From assembly GCA_945870575.1 (NCBI GenBank), contig CAMBSK010000010.1:1-64000 (forward strand): a stretch of DNA of 64,000 bases, read 5' to 3'. The notes beneath the pieces are model-generated. The model saw only the letters and a list, made by a program, of their open reading frames with translations, made no database searches and was not told the origin of the DNA. The DNA comes from Bordetella parapertussis (GTDB lineage Bacteria > Pseudomonadota > Gammaproteobacteria > Burkholderiales > Burkholderiaceae_C). A program made the position numbers and the translations under genes. Below are positions 26,158 through 34,935 of this stretch, in pieces (the first letter of the stretch is position 1; each line of letters starts with the position of its first letter).

Positions 26158-27038
26158 GTAAATACCTTGTAGGGATTTGTTTGAGCTTGCTGTGTGCCTG
26201 CGGGGGCGGCTCAAGTGACAGCAATTCTGCGCCGCTTTCGCCTCAGCTAAGTTCAATCAGCCTCAGTCAAACGGCTTACCAGGCTGCTAACCGGCAGATC
26301 ACGCTGAAGGCTTCTGGCAATACTGCCGTCAGCGCATATTGTTTCAAAACCGATACGGCTAAACCTCTGGCTAGCGATCCATGTTTTCGAAGTGAATCGA
26401 GTCAGACCATTGATTTGTCAGGCAGTCTTCCCATTTACTATGTCTGGGTGAAGAATGCTTCAAATCAGGTCAGTGATAAAAGCTTGAAAGGTGGATCTTG
26501 CTCTACTGAGGGTATTGCCGCATCTGCCAATAGCAATTTGCCCACGGTATGCATGATGACCGATCAGGGGGACATGGTGATTGAACTTGAAGAACGCAAA
26601 GCACCTCTTACCGTCGCCAATTTTTTGAAGTATGTGAACGCAGGTTTTTACAGCGGTACGGTGTTTCACCGCCTGAGTCCTAACTTTGTGCAAGGCGGTG
26701 GCGGGCAAATTGTGAATCAGCAATTCGTGTCTAAAACTCCTTTGTATGATCCCATCATTCTTGAAAAACTTGGCACCACGACTGTGCTCAATCACATCTA
26801 CACGATTGCCATGGCCAGAACCTCGGTTGAAAATTCAGCCACTTCGGGTTTCTTTGTCAACCTGGATAACAACTCTGGTTTTAATGCAGATACCAACGCA
26901 TACGCGACCTTTGGCAGACTGATTTATGGTTTTTCAACCGCACAAGCTATGTCCAAATTCCCCGGTTCGGCGTCGAGCGACGGTACCGTGATGCCGTATC
27001 AGGCGCCAGTGATTCAATGGGCCATTCAGCTCAAGTAA
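26154..27038 (+). CDS. Lipoprotein with a C-terminal cyclophilin-type peptidyl-prolyl isomerase domain
   Basis: A 294-aa predicted lipoprotein. A signal sequence ends in a lipobox-like LLCAC with a GGG run after the Cys (about residue 16). An N-terminal domain of about 100 residues carries several cysteines and no recognised family. A cyclophilin domain follows from about residue 130 (MMTDQGDMVIELEERKAPLTVANFLKYV, FYSGTVFHRLSPNFVQGGG). The FHR and QGG positions of active cyclophilins are present. It probably assists folding at the periplasmic face of a membrane. An inverted repeat surrounds its start. Confidence 0.82.
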   Translation: MCKYLVGICLSLLCACGGGSSDSNSAPLSPQLSSISLSQTAYQAANRQITLKASGNTAVSAYCFKTDTAKPLASDPCFRSESSQTIDLSGSLPIYYVWVKNASNQVSDKSLKGGSCSTEGIAASANSNLPTVCMMTDQGDMVIELEERKAPLTVANFLKYVNAGFYSGTVFHRLSPNFVQGGGGQIVNQQFVSKTPLYDPIILEKLGTTTVLNHIYTIAMARTSVENSATSGFFVNLDNNSGFNADTNAYATFGRLIYGFSTAQAMSKFPGSASSDGTVMPYQAPVIQWAIQLK

Positions 27039-27112
27039 ACATGTGGTTTGTAGACTGGCGTGGTAACGATTGGATTCAGGTAAAGTGATTTCACCAATAA
27101 ACAGAGGGCATC

Positions 27113-27682
27113 ATGACGCAAGATTACACCAGCACACCAGATCATTTGCCCGTACCGCAAGACGATGGTGCAGCCGATCATTTGCTGGGTATGCGCTTGC
27201 CTGAGCTGGCTTTTCAATCCACTTTGGGTGGTCAAACAGACGTGTCCAGTCTGCGTGGGTTTGTGTTGATTTACTGTTACCCCATGACTGGGCAACCCGG
27301 CCTGCCGTTGCCGCCGGGCTGGGACCAAATTCCCGGCGCGCGCGGCTGCACCCCGCAGACCACGGCCTACCGCGACCATTACACCGAGTTAGAGGAACTG
27401 GGCGTGCAAGTGTTCGGACTCAGCACCCAATCCACAGATTACCAATCAGAAATGGCCGAGCGCTTGCATTTGCCGTTTGCTGTGTTGAGTGATGAACACA
27501 TGTTGTTTGCCCAGGCTTTGCGCTTGCCAACTTTTCATACCTCCGGCATGCATTTGCTTAAACGATTGACGCTGATTACCAAAGATGCTGAAGTCGTGGC
27601 AGTGAAATACCCGATTTTCCCCAGCAACAGCGATGCTGCCTGGGCCATTGAATGGCTTAAACAACGCAAAGTTCAGCTTTGA
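27113..27682 (+). CDS. Peroxiredoxin-like protein (AhpC/TSA family)
   Basis: A 189-aa thioredoxin-fold protein of the peroxiredoxin group. It has the typical order LGMRLPELAFQSTLGGQTDVSSLRGFVLIYCYPMTG, then a longer than usual loop before GARGCTPQTTAYRDHY. The presumed peroxidatic cysteine is in RGCTPQ (about residue 79). The later LPFAVLSDEH and LLKRLTLITKDAEV blocks are family strands. It probably reduces hydrogen peroxide or organic peroxides in the cytoplasm. It stands alone between two unrelated genes. Confidence 0.85.
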   Translation: MTQDYTSTPDHLPVPQDDGAADHLLGMRLPELAFQSTLGGQTDVSSLRGFVLIYCYPMTGQPGLPLPPGWDQIPGARGCTPQTTAYRDHYTELEELGVQVFGLSTQSTDYQSEMAERLHLPFAVLSDEHMLFAQALRLPTFHTSGMHLLKRLTLITKDAEVVAVKYPIFPSNSDAAWAIEWLKQRKVQL

Positions 27683-27708
27683 TTAAGCTGTATTTTTAAG
27701 ATACCAGG

Positions 27709-28215
27709 CTATATCACAGCATCCGCTTGTAAGCCGTACATCAGCGAACGAAGTGTGACTTCGGTGCTTGTTTGCCTTGTGTAAATACCGCTTAATTGGA
27801 TAGACAAAGCATTGCTGTTGAATGCACCCGCACCGCTTAAATCAAACTTCAGCAAAGCGTCGCTGCTGTTACGTGAGATTTGAACGCAACTCTCAATCAA
27901 GGTGTCTGCGCCACCGCTGCCGAACAAGTCCACAGACAAGCCGGATGAACCGGCGTCGAGTTGTTCGGCATTGGCAGTACCAAGGTAAAGTTTGTTGAAA
28001 TCTGGTTTTTTGCCGAGTGCGTTGTAAAGCCTAGCATTGGCAAAATCCAATTGATGCACTCCAGAGGCAGTATTGAGGTAATTCAATGTCAAAGATTTGC
28101 CATTTAGCGATGAGGATTGCAAAGCCAAGCCGTCCAGTTGGCAACTGAGCGTAAAGCCATCTTGCTGAGCGAATGCGATTGCTCTGCCAGTTGCAGCAAA
28201 TCCCTGGTACGCCAT
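27709..28215 (-). CDS. RTX-like hypothetical protein, probably frameshifted at its 5' end
   Basis: A 168-aa unrecognised protein. One segment (LSVDLFGSGGADTLIESCVQISRN) resembles a single glycine/aspartate calcium-binding RTX nonapeptide, and the rest alternates polar and hydrophobic residues as in beta structure. The ATG at 28215 has no ribosome site. A better start, GAGG 10 bases before an ATG at 28292, opens another frame that runs 62 codons (MAYFVSTSQHPATLICVKNK...) and overlaps this one to 28104. A single indel between 28104 and 28217 would join them. The gene is therefore either a pseudogene or carries a sequencing error. Confidence 0.5.
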   Translation of the reverse strand: MAYQGFAATGRAIAFAQQDGFTLSCQLDGLALQSSSLNGKSLTLNYLNTASGVHQLDFANARLYNALGKKPDFNKLYLGTANAEQLDAGSSGLSVDLFGSGGADTLIESCVQISRNSSDALLKFDLSGAGAFNSNALSIQLSGIYTRQTSTEVTLRSLMYGLQADAVI

Positions 28216-28368
28216 TGCAATTCAGTGATGGCTTTGTTTTTGACGCAAATTAGCGTGGCGGGATGCTGTGAAGTTGAAACAAAATAAGCCATGTGGAGAA
28301 ATCCTCATAGCTCTAAATGTAGTTATTAATACTATTTATCATGTGTTTTAAATACAAAAAAGTTATTT

Positions 28369-28908
28369 TTAATTGATTTCAGGAGGGATTGGCTGAATTT
28401 CAACCTGCCCTATTAATATAGGTTTGACCAGTATTTGGTAGGTGTCGGCATCAAATACCTGGCTGGTGCTGCTCATTGGCTGGTGAGACCGGTTGTCACA
28501 GTACCAGCTTCCCAGGTAGCACCAGTTCATGACACGGTGTTTTTGTATCCATTCCCCTCTTTGCTCCAGCAAATCGATTGCACCCGCAAACGGCCAGGTA
28601 TGAATTTGCGGTTCTTGCAAGACATCTTGCAGTCGTTGGTCATGCGCGTGGCGGGGCTCATCGCCGGTACACGCCCCGGCGCATTGCCCGGTTTGCCGTC
28701 CGAAGCAGCCGCTTGCCTCTGAGGTGAGTTGCAGACTGCACAGTGTTTTTAAGCGACGCAAGCGCTGGTTGAACAGCGGGCTGAGTGTTTTGACGCGAGC
28801 GCGTATGTCTATGCTTTTGCCTATGTAAAGAGGCAGGCCGCCGTCGCCATGAAAAATATACACACCCGGCGCGTGCGGCAAGCCGCTGACGCATTCTGAT
28901 AAAGACAT
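28369..28908 (-). pseudogene. cho: Excinuclease Cho homologue with two internal deletions
   Basis: The 179-aa frame matches the GIY-YIG nuclease Cho (about 295 aa in E. coli) in pieces. The N-terminal LPHAPGVYIFHGDGGLPLYI and GKSIDIRARV are intact. The text then jumps to PLFNQRLRRLKTLCSLQLT, skipping about 40 residues that include the catalytic glutamate region. It jumps again to GCFGRQTGQCAGACTGDEP, skipping about 55. The C-terminal INLLEQR/NWCYLGSW-like part follows. Both deletions keep the frame. Without the glutamate, nuclease activity is unlikely, so it is called a decaying gene. An alternative TTG start lies at 28932. Confidence 0.7.
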
Positions 28909-28919
28909 GCACAAGGTTA

Positions 28920-28948
28920 AATCTTCAGCCAACGCGCCTGTCTATAAT
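28920..28948 (+). promoter_or_regulatory. Probable promoter of the his operon
   Basis: A consensus TATAAT -10 box lies at 28943-28948, 11 bases before the hisC ATG. The predicted start of transcription is therefore only about 5 bases before the coding region, with no ribosome site, so hisC may be translated from a near-leaderless mRNA. The -35 region is weak. Confidence 0.45.
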
Positions 28949-28959
28949 TTGGGCATCGC

Positions 28960-30057
28960 ATGAGCTACTTGAAACACATCCGCCACGACCTGCAGGACAT
29001 GCAGGCTTATGCCGTGCAAGACGCCGTCGGCATGGTCAAGCTGGACGCGATGGAAAACCCGCACCGCTTATCCGCTGAGTTGCAAGCGCAACTCGGTGCC
29101 CGGCTGGGCGCAGTCGCCGTCAACCGTTATCCGGGCAAGCGCATCGACGATTTGAAGCAAGCGATTGCCCTGCACACGGGCATGCCCGAGGGCTACAGCC
29201 TGATGCTGGGCAACGGTTCTGATGAATTGATCTCCTTGCTGTCCATGGCTTGTCAAATGCCCGGCGCGAGCGTGCTGGCGCCCGAGCCCGGCTTTGTCAT
29301 GTACGCCATGAGCGCCAAACTCCAAGGTTTGACATACATTCCTGTGCCATTGCGGGACGATTTCGAACTCGATGAAGCCGCCATGTCTGCCTCGATTGCG
29401 CAACACCAACCGGCCATTGTTTACTTGGCTTATCCCAATAACCCCACCGCCAATTTGTGGGATGCGAATGTCATTCGTCGCCTGATCGCGCAGGTGTCCG
29501 CCTATGGCGGTTGGGTGGTGCTGGACGAGGCTTACCAGCCGTTTTCACCCCAAACTTGGTTGTCTGACATCAAGCGAGACCCATCAGCGAACGCACAAGT
29601 GCTGTTGATGCGCACCCTCTCCAAATTCGGTCTGGCTGGCGTGCGCATTGGATACATGTTGGGTCGCGCAGAAGTGATTCAGCACATAGACAAAACCCGC
29701 CCGCCGTACAACATCAGCGCATTGAATGCCGAATGCGCTTTGTTCGCGCTGGAACACGCAGACGTGTTTGAAAAGCAGGCCGCTGATGTCTGCCATGAAC
29801 GCGAGCGCATGCTGAAGCAACTGTCTGCCCACCCCAGCGTGAGCGTTTACCCCAGCCAGGCAAATATGTTTTTGCTTCGCTTGCAAGGCGACGACGAGGC
29901 GGCGACCCGGGTTTTCAACGCCCTGAAGGCTAAGCACATACTTGTGAAGAACGTTTCTAAAATGCACCCTCTCTTGCACCATTGCCTGCGCATCACCGTG
30001 GGCACCTCGACAGAAAACGACCAGTTGCTCGCTGCGCTGAAAGAATTGCTGGCCTGA
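28960..30057 (+). CDS. hisC: Histidinol-phosphate aminotransferase
   Basis: PLP enzyme (365 aa) converting imidazole-acetol phosphate to histidinol phosphate, step 7 of histidine synthesis. The family N-terminus (VKLDAMENPHRL), the AYPNNPTANLW loop, VLDEAYQPF and the Schiff-base lysine in MRTLSKFGLAGVRIGY are all seen. It opens a his operon (hisC-hisB-hisH-hisA) that continues into hisF and, beyond a foreign insert, hisI-hisE. Confidence 0.96.
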   Translation: MSYLKHIRHDLQDMQAYAVQDAVGMVKLDAMENPHRLSAELQAQLGARLGAVAVNRYPGKRIDDLKQAIALHTGMPEGYSLMLGNGSDELISLLSMACQMPGASVLAPEPGFVMYAMSAKLQGLTYIPVPLRDDFELDEAAMSASIAQHQPAIVYLAYPNNPTANLWDANVIRRLIAQVSAYGGWVVLDEAYQPFSPQTWLSDIKRDPSANAQVLLMRTLSKFGLAGVRIGYMLGRAEVIQHIDKTRPPYNISALNAECALFALEHADVFEKQAADVCHERERMLKQLSAHPSVSVYPSQANMFLLRLQGDDEAATRVFNALKAKHILVKNVSKMHPLLHHCLRITVGTSTENDQLLAALKELLA

Positions 30058-30087
30058 AGAGCCGGATTTCACAAACCAGACCTACCC

Positions 30088-30681
30088 ATGACACAACGCA
30101 TTGCCGAAGTTCACCGCGATACCAAGGAAACCCAAATTCAAGTGCGGGTCAACTTGGATGGCTCGGGTCAGTCCGATTTATCCACCGGCATCGGTTTTTT
30201 TGACCACATGCTGGACCAAATCGCACGCCACGGCCTCATCGATTTGTCCGTCAAAGCCACCGGCGATTTGCACATAGACGGCCACCACACTGTCGAAGAC
30301 GTAGGTATTACTTTGGGCCAGGCGGTGGCGCAAGCCGTCGGCGACAAAAAAGGCATACGCCGTTATGGCCACGCGTACGTGCCGCTGGACGAAGCGCTCA
30401 GCCGCGTGGTGGTGGATTTTTCTGGTCGCCCGGGGCTGGAAATGCACGTGCCTTTCAAGAGCGGCATGATCGGTCACTTCGATTCCCAACTGGCCTTTGA
30501 GTTTTTCCAGGGCTTTGTCAACCACGCTTACGTCACTTTGCATATTGACAACCTGCGCGGCGAAAACGCCCACCACCAGGCCGAAACCGTGTTCAAAGCA
30601 TTCGGCCGGGCGCTGCGTGCGGCGACTGAACTCGATCCGCGCTCAGCCGGTGTGATTCCTTCCACCAAAGGCTCGCTCTAA
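30088..30681 (+). CDS. hisB: Imidazoleglycerol-phosphate dehydratase
   Basis: A 197-aa monofunctional HisB dehydratase; it lacks the phosphatase half of the enterobacterial fusion. The manganese-binding histidine motifs [11 protein letters not shown] and [18 protein letters not shown] are present, with [14 protein letters not shown] near the N-terminus. It follows hisC after a 30-base gap and precedes hisH by 11 bases. Confidence 0.97.
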   Translation: MTQRIAEVHRDTKETQIQVRVNLDGSGQSDLSTGIGFFDHMLDQIARHGLIDLSVKATGDLHIDGHHTVEDVGITLGQAVAQAVGDKKGIRRYGHAYVPLDEALSRVVVDFSGRPGLEMHVPFKSGMIGHFDSQLAFEFFQGFVNHAYVTLHIDNLRGENAHHQAETVFKAFGRALRAATELDPRSAGVIPSTKGSL

Positions 30682-30692
30682 GCTTTATCTCT

Positions 30693-31346
30693 ATGGCAAG
30701 CGTCGCGGTTATTGATTACGGCATGGGCAATTTACGCTCGGTGGCGCAAGCCGTCATGGCGGCCGCCCAGGGCAGCGGCGTCGATGTCATCATCACCGCT
30801 AACCCGGCCCAGGTGCGCCAAGCCGATCGCGTGGTGCTGCCCGGTCAGGGCGCCATGCGCGATTGCATGCGCGAATTGCACGACAGCGGCTTGCTCCCCG
30901 AAGTGCTGCACGCCGCAGCCAACAAACCCTTGTTTGGTGTGTGCGTCGGCATGCAAATGCTGCTTGACCACAGCGCCGAAGGGGCTGCCGGGGGCACGGA
31001 TTGTCTGGGGCTGATTCCCGGCAACGTGGTGAAGTTCGAGCTCGCCGGGCAATTGCAACCGGACGGCAGCCGCTACAAAGTCCCGCAAATGGGCTGGAAC
31101 CGGGTGCACCAAACCCGGTCTCACCCGGTCTGGGCGGACGTGCCGGACAACAGTTATTTCTATTTTGTGCACAGTTTTTATGCCAAGCCGTTAGATGTGC
31201 GCCACACCGCAGGGGTAAGCGATTACGGCCAAGGCTTTACCTCAGCGGTTTCAAGGGGTAATATTTTCGCAACTCAGTTTCACCCTGAAAAAAGCGCAGA
31301 CATGGGTCTGATGCTTTACCGCAATTTCCTTTCCTGGTCCCCCTGA
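30693..31346 (+). CDS. hisH: Imidazole glycerol phosphate synthase, glutamine amidotransferase subunit
   Basis: Class I amidotransferase (217 aa) supplying ammonia to HisF. The nucleophile cysteine lies in [12 protein letters not shown], and the His-Glu pair lies in [13 protein letters not shown] near the C-terminus. The N-terminal [15 protein letters not shown] is the family signature. Its partner hisF is further from it than usual, separated by hisA and a mutarotase gene. Confidence 0.97.
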   Translation: MASVAVIDYGMGNLRSVAQAVMAAAQGSGVDVIITANPAQVRQADRVVLPGQGAMRDCMRELHDSGLLPEVLHAAANKPLFGVCVGMQMLLDHSAEGAAGGTDCLGLIPGNVVKFELAGQLQPDGSRYKVPQMGWNRVHQTRSHPVWADVPDNSYFYFVHSFYAKPLDVRHTAGVSDYGQGFTSAVSRGNIFATQFHPEKSADMGLMLYRNFLSWSP

Positions 31347-31382
31347 TCGACCTTAAGTTTCTGTCTCCCACCACTATCTCTT

Positions 31383-32126
31383 ATGTTGCTTATCCCCGCG
31401 ATTGACCTGAAAGACGGTCATTGTGTCCGCCTGAAACAAGGCGACATGGAACAGTCCACCATCTTCAGCGAGGACCCGGCCGACATGGCCTTGCAATGGG
31501 TCAACAAAGGCGCCAGGCGCTTGCATTTGGTGGATTTGAACGGCGCGTTTGCCGGCAAACCGCAAAACTACAGCGCCATCCGCAGCATCTTGAAAGCGGT
31601 GGGCGACGATATTCCAGTCCAACTCGGTGGCGGCATCCGCGACCTGGACACAATTGAAAAATACATAGAAGGCGGCATACGCTACGTCATCATCGGCACG
31701 GCGTCTGTGAAAAACCCCGGCTTTTTGAAAGACGCGTGCAGCGCGTTTGGCGGCCACATCATCGTCGGCTTGGACGCCAAGGACGGCAAAGTTGCCACCG
31801 ACGGCTGGAGCAAGATGACCGGCCACGAAGTGATTGACCTCGCGAAAAAATTCGAAGACTACGGGGTCGAATCCATTATTTACACCGACATAGGCCGCGA
31901 CGGTATGCTGAGTGGCATCAACATAGAAGCCACGGTCAAACTGGCGCAGGCCTTGTCTATTCCCGTCATTGCCTCCGGCGGCTTGTCCAATATGCAGGAC
32001 ATAGAAAAGCTGTGCGCGGTGGAGGACGAAGGCGTTGAAGGCGTCATCTGCGGCCGCGCTATTTACAGTGGCGACCTGGATTTTGAAAAGGCCCAGGCCC
32101 GGGCCGACGAATTACTGGATTTATGA
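31383..32126 (+). CDS. hisA: ProFAR isomerase (HisA)
   Basis: A 247-aa (beta/alpha)8 barrel enzyme isomerising ProFAR to PRFAR, the substrate of HisHF. The N-terminal [19 protein letters not shown] carries the catalytic aspartate, [13 protein letters not shown] the second aspartate, and the phosphate-binding loops VQLGGGIRD and IASGGLSN are intact. Its stop codon overlaps the start of the mutarotase gene by ATGA. Confidence 0.97.
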   Translation: MLLIPAIDLKDGHCVRLKQGDMEQSTIFSEDPADMALQWVNKGARRLHLVDLNGAFAGKPQNYSAIRSILKAVGDDIPVQLGGGIRDLDTIEKYIEGGIRYVIIGTASVKNPGFLKDACSAFGGHIIVGLDAKDGKVATDGWSKMTGHEVIDLAKKFEDYGVESIIYTDIGRDGMLSGINIEATVKLAQALSIPVIASGGLSNMQDIEKLCAVEDEGVEGVICGRAIYSGDLDFEKAQARADELLDL

Positions 32127-32992
32127 GCGGCTTGGTCAAAGCCTTTGACTGCCAGCCCGAAGTTTTCCAAGGCCTGCCCTGTCAGCGTCTGAGTCTGGCT
32201 TGCGGTGACAGCTTGCTGATAGCAGCCCAAGGCGCGCAAGTCTTGTCCTGGGTTAGCCGGGGCCGCGAGCGTTTGTTCCTCAGCCCGGACAACCGGTGGG
32301 ACGGCAAAACCGCCATCCGTGGCGGCGTGCCGGTGTGCTTTCCCCAATTCAACCAGCGCGGCAGTTTGCCCAGACACGGATTCGCCCGCAACATGGCCTG
32401 GCAGCCGGGCGTGGCCGTAGCCACCACCTCCACCAATGAAGGCGCGCAACTGCGCTTCACGCTGACCAGTAACGCGCAGACGCTGGCGATTTGGCAGCAA
32501 GCCTTTGTCGCGCAGTTGCAAGTGACTTTAGAGCCGGGTCAATTGAACATCAGCCTGAGCGTCAACAACACCGAAGAGCAAAACGATTTGCTGTTCAGCG
32601 GCGCGCTGCACACCTATTTAGCGGTAGACGATATTGCGCTGACAGAGTTGCGGGGATTGGGCGACCGCCCCGAATGGAACGCGCTGACGGACACGCACAG
32701 CGTGAGCGATGAAGTGCTTTACTTTGACGGTGAGTTTGACCGCGTGTACAGCCCACCGGCGCGCCCCATGGTGTTACAAGACGGTTCGGGGCGATTGCAG
32801 ATAGAGCAAAGCGCCGACTGGGCCGATACCGTGGTGTGGAACCCGGGCGAGCACAAATGCGCTGACATGGCCGATATGCCGGAGCATGGGTTTGCGCGCA
32901 TGCTGTGCGTCGAAGCCGCGCAGGTGTTTGAACCTGTGCGTATTCCCGCCGACGGCCAGTGGACGGGCTGGCAGCGTTTCACTGTTTACTGA
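32123..32992 (+). CDS. D-hexose-6-phosphate mutarotase (YeaD-like, aldose 1-epimerase superfamily) inside the his operon
   Basis: A 289-aa galactose-mutarotase-fold protein. The conserved stretch [20 protein letters not shown], followed by [13 protein letters not shown], is typical of the YeaD/hexose-6-phosphate mutarotase group. A catalytic glutamate candidate is in [15 protein letters not shown] or WNPGEHK near the end. Its start overlaps the hisA stop by 4 bases (ATGA), so it is translationally coupled to histidine genes and followed 17 bases later by hisF. No histidine-pathway role is known for the family. Confidence 0.87.
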   Translation: MSGLVKAFDCQPEVFQGLPCQRLSLACGDSLLIAAQGAQVLSWVSRGRERLFLSPDNRWDGKTAIRGGVPVCFPQFNQRGSLPRHGFARNMAWQPGVAVATTSTNEGAQLRFTLTSNAQTLAIWQQAFVAQLQVTLEPGQLNISLSVNNTEEQNDLLFSGALHTYLAVDDIALTELRGLGDRPEWNALTDTHSVSDEVLYFDGEFDRVYSPPARPMVLQDGSGRLQIEQSADWADTVVWNPGEHKCADMADMPEHGFARMLCVEAAQVFEPVRIPADGQWTGWQRFTVY

Positions 32993-33009
32993 CGATTGAC
33001 TGGATATAC

Positions 33010-33810
33010 ATGCTTGCCAAACGCATCATTCCCTGTCTGGACGTGACCGCCGGACGGGTGGTCAAGGGCGTGAACTTTGTGGAGTTGCGCGACGCCGGTG
33101 ACCCGGTGGAAATCGCGGCGCGTTACAACGCGCAAGGCGCGGACGAACTGACATTTCTGGACATCACCGCCACCAGCGACGGACGCGATGTGATTTTGCA
33201 CATCATCGAAGCCGTGGCCTCTCAAGTGTTTATTCCACTCACAGTTGGCGGCGGTGTGCGCACTGTGGAAGATGTGCGCCGCTTGCTGAATGCCGGTGCG
33301 GACAAAACCAGTTTCAACTCGGCTGCCATTGCTAACCCGCAAGTGATACGCGATGCATCGGACAAATACGGTTCGCAATGCATTGTGGTGGCGATAGACG
33401 CCAAGCGACGCAGCGCTGAAGAAGAACAACGCATGGGCGCAAACGGCAAGCCCGTGGGCCCGGGTTGGGATGTGTTCAGCCACGGCGGGCGCAAAAACGT
33501 AGGCCTGGACGCGGTGGCCTGGGCCACGCAAATGGCTGAGTACGGTGCGGGCGAAATACTGCTGACCAGCATGGACCGCGACGGTACCAAGTCGGGTTTT
33601 GACTTGGCACTGACCCGCGCGGTCAGCGACGCGGTGCCGGTGCCGGTGATTGCATCCGGCGGCGTGGGCACGCTAGACCATTTGGCCGACGGCATACAAA
33701 CTGGCGGCGCAGATGCCGTGCTGGCGGCCAGTATTTTTCATTATGGTGAATTCACGGTTGGGGAAGCTAAACAGCATATGGCGGGGCGGGGGATACCTGT
33801 GAGGTTGTGA
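33010..33810 (+). CDS. hisF: Imidazole glycerol phosphate synthase, cyclase subunit
   Basis: HisF barrel (266 aa) that joins HisH ammonia with PRFAR to make IGP and AICAR. The catalytic aspartates are in [18 protein letters not shown] and in [15 protein letters not shown], and the [13 protein letters not shown] and ASGGVG phosphate loops are present. The ATG at 33010 fits the family N-terminus ([12 protein letters not shown]). Its stop is directly followed by the promoter of a toxin-antitoxin pair, the left edge of a 4.1-kb insert before hisI. Confidence 0.97.
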   Translation: MLAKRIIPCLDVTAGRVVKGVNFVELRDAGDPVEIAARYNAQGADELTFLDITATSDGRDVILHIIEAVASQVFIPLTVGGGVRTVEDVRRLLNAGADKTSFNSAAIANPQVIRDASDKYGSQCIVVAIDAKRRSAEEEQRMGANGKPVGPGWDVFSHGGRKNVGLDAVAWATQMAEYGAGEILLTSMDRDGTKSGFDLALTRAVSDAVPVPVIASGGVGTLDHLADGIQTGGADAVLAASIFHYGEFTVGEAKQHMAGRGIPVRL

Positions 33811-33839
33811 TTGACATTTTGTAATCACTCGATTACACT
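33807..33839 (+). promoter_or_regulatory. Promoter/operator of the RelE-type toxin-antidote pair
   Basis: A consensus -35 TTGACA (33811-33816) begins at the base after the hisF stop. After a 17-base spacer comes TACACT (33834-33839). TGTAATC (33820-33826) and GATTACA (33831-33837) form a 7-bp inverted repeat over the -10 box. GTGATT (33807-33812) and AATCAC (33823-33828) form a second one over the -35 box. The expected transcription start is within one base of the ATG at 33847, giving a leaderless message. Confidence 0.75.
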
Positions 33840-33846
33840 TTAAAAA

Positions 33847-34140
33847 ATGGTTTCGATCAAACCACTTCCTCAATTTTCAGCCTGGCTCGAATCCGTGCCG
33901 GATGTCACGGTACGCAGCATTGTGGTTGCTCGGCTCAAACGACTTGAACTGGGTTTGATGGGTGATGTCGAGCCAGTTGGCGAAGGCGTATCGGAGCTGC
34001 GCATTCATGTTGGTGCCGGGTGGCGTGTTTATTTCACTCAGCGCGGTACGCAAGTGATCGTGTTGCTAGTTGGTGGATCAAAACGTACGCAAAAAAGAGA
34101 TATCAAAGATGCCAAAGCCTTGGCGGCACTGATTGACTAA
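33847..34140 (+). CDS. RelE/HigB-like toxin (addiction module killer protein)
   Basis: A 97-aa RelE-superfamily toxin of the type annotated as addiction module killer protein. The family pattern is seen as ARLKRLELGLMGDVEPVGEGVSELRIHVGAGWRVYFTQRG, ending in VLLVGGSKRTQKRDIKDA. Such toxins cut mRNA on the ribosome. The antidote gene follows after 12 bases, in toxin-first order as usual for this class. There is no ribosome site; the predicted transcript is leaderless. Confidence 0.87.
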   Translation: MVSIKPLPQFSAWLESVPDVTVRSIVVARLKRLELGLMGDVEPVGEGVSELRIHVGAGWRVYFTQRGTQVIVLLVGGSKRTQKRDIKDAKALAALID

Positions 34141-34152
34141 AAGAGAACACAC

Positions 34153-34458
34153 ATGACGAAACGTATCAAACTTAGCGAATTGCCCAATTTCGATTCTGCC
34201 CCCTATCTCGACAGCGATGAAGCCATTGCAGCCTACTTGACGGATATTCTGGCTGCCAATGACTCTGCGTTGCTTGCCGCAGCTTTGGGGGACATAGCGC
34301 GTGCGCGCGGCATGAGTGAAATAGCCAAAGCCTCAGGTATAACTCGCGAGGCATTGTACAAAGCGCTGCGACCAGATGCACAGCCGCGTTTTGACACAGT
34401 GAACCGCGTCTGTGCTGCATTGGGTGTCAAGTTGGTGGCTCAAGTAGCCAGTGCCTGA
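34153..34458 (+). CDS. HigA-like antidote protein (helix-turn-helix)
   Basis: A 101-aa addiction-module antidote. The N-terminus (ELPNFDSAPYLDSDEAIAAYLTDILA) is the toxin-binding part typical of this family. The C-terminal part is a Cro/C1-like helix-turn-helix (MSEIAKASGITREALYKALRPDAQPRFDTVNRVCAAL). It should repress the promoter at 33811-33839 together with the toxin. The AGAGAA element before the ATG is a weak ribosome site. This is the only clearly intact two-gene module in the island. Confidence 0.88.
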   Translation: MTKRIKLSELPNFDSAPYLDSDEAIAAYLTDILAANDSALLAAALGDIARARGMSEIAKASGITREALYKALRPDAQPRFDTVNRVCAALGVKLVAQVASA

Positions 34459-34493
34459 AAAACTTATTCCTATCGAATTAAACCGAGTTAAGT

Positions 34494-34913
34494 TCATCCG
34501 TTTATTCCTTTGACATTCGATGCCGTCATCGCCTGTTTGACCGCACTGGCTAAAAAACCTGAACGGGTCATGTGGTGCGCTTCGGCCCAAGCGTCAATTT
34601 GCTGAACCAAGTTAGAGGGCAGACTCACATTCAGGCGTACAGGCCGGGTGTCGATGCGGCTTAAGTCCAACTCCAACAACATCCAAACGCCACCCGCGTA
34701 CTCAGGTTGGTTCACTAAATTTTCCAGCGGTGTTGGCGGCGGCACTGCGTCTGGCTCGCCGTTGAAATGCGCTTCCACCGCCTCTTGCACGGCGGCGGTC
34801 AAATCGCTCCACGTATCGACCGCAGAAAAGCAACCCGGAAAGTCTGGAAACGTCACGCCATGCGCATGGTCAGCATCACCAGGGTGTACATAAACGGGAT
34901 ACAACATGGGCAA
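34494..34913 (-). CDS. hicB: HicB-family antitoxin, orphan (partner decayed)
   Basis: A 139-aa HicB antitoxin. The N-terminal partial RNase-H fold (YPVYVHPGDADHAHGVTFPDFPGCF, then a helix EAVQEAVEAHF-like) is followed by a C-terminal ribbon-helix-helix DNA-binding segment (RLNVSLPSNLVQQIDAWAEAHHMTRSGFLASAV). It has a good AAGGAG site 8 bases upstream. The expected hicA gene should lie immediately upstream, but only its last roughly 23 codons remain (34936-35007), so the antitoxin appears to have lost its toxin. Confidence 0.85.
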   Translation of the reverse strand: MPMLYPVYVHPGDADHAHGVTFPDFPGCFSAVDTWSDLTAAVQEAVEAHFNGEPDAVPPPTPLENLVNQPEYAGGVWMLLELDLSRIDTRPVRLNVSLPSNLVQQIDAWAEAHHMTRSGFLASAVKQAMTASNVKGING

Positions 34914-34935
34914 CTCCTTGTGTGTATGGGGGGCA

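Noticed and set aside
34470..34500. GTTAAGT near 34488 as another attC core
   Set aside because: It fits the loose GTTRRRY pattern, but there is no matching R'' core or inverted arms within a plausible distance.
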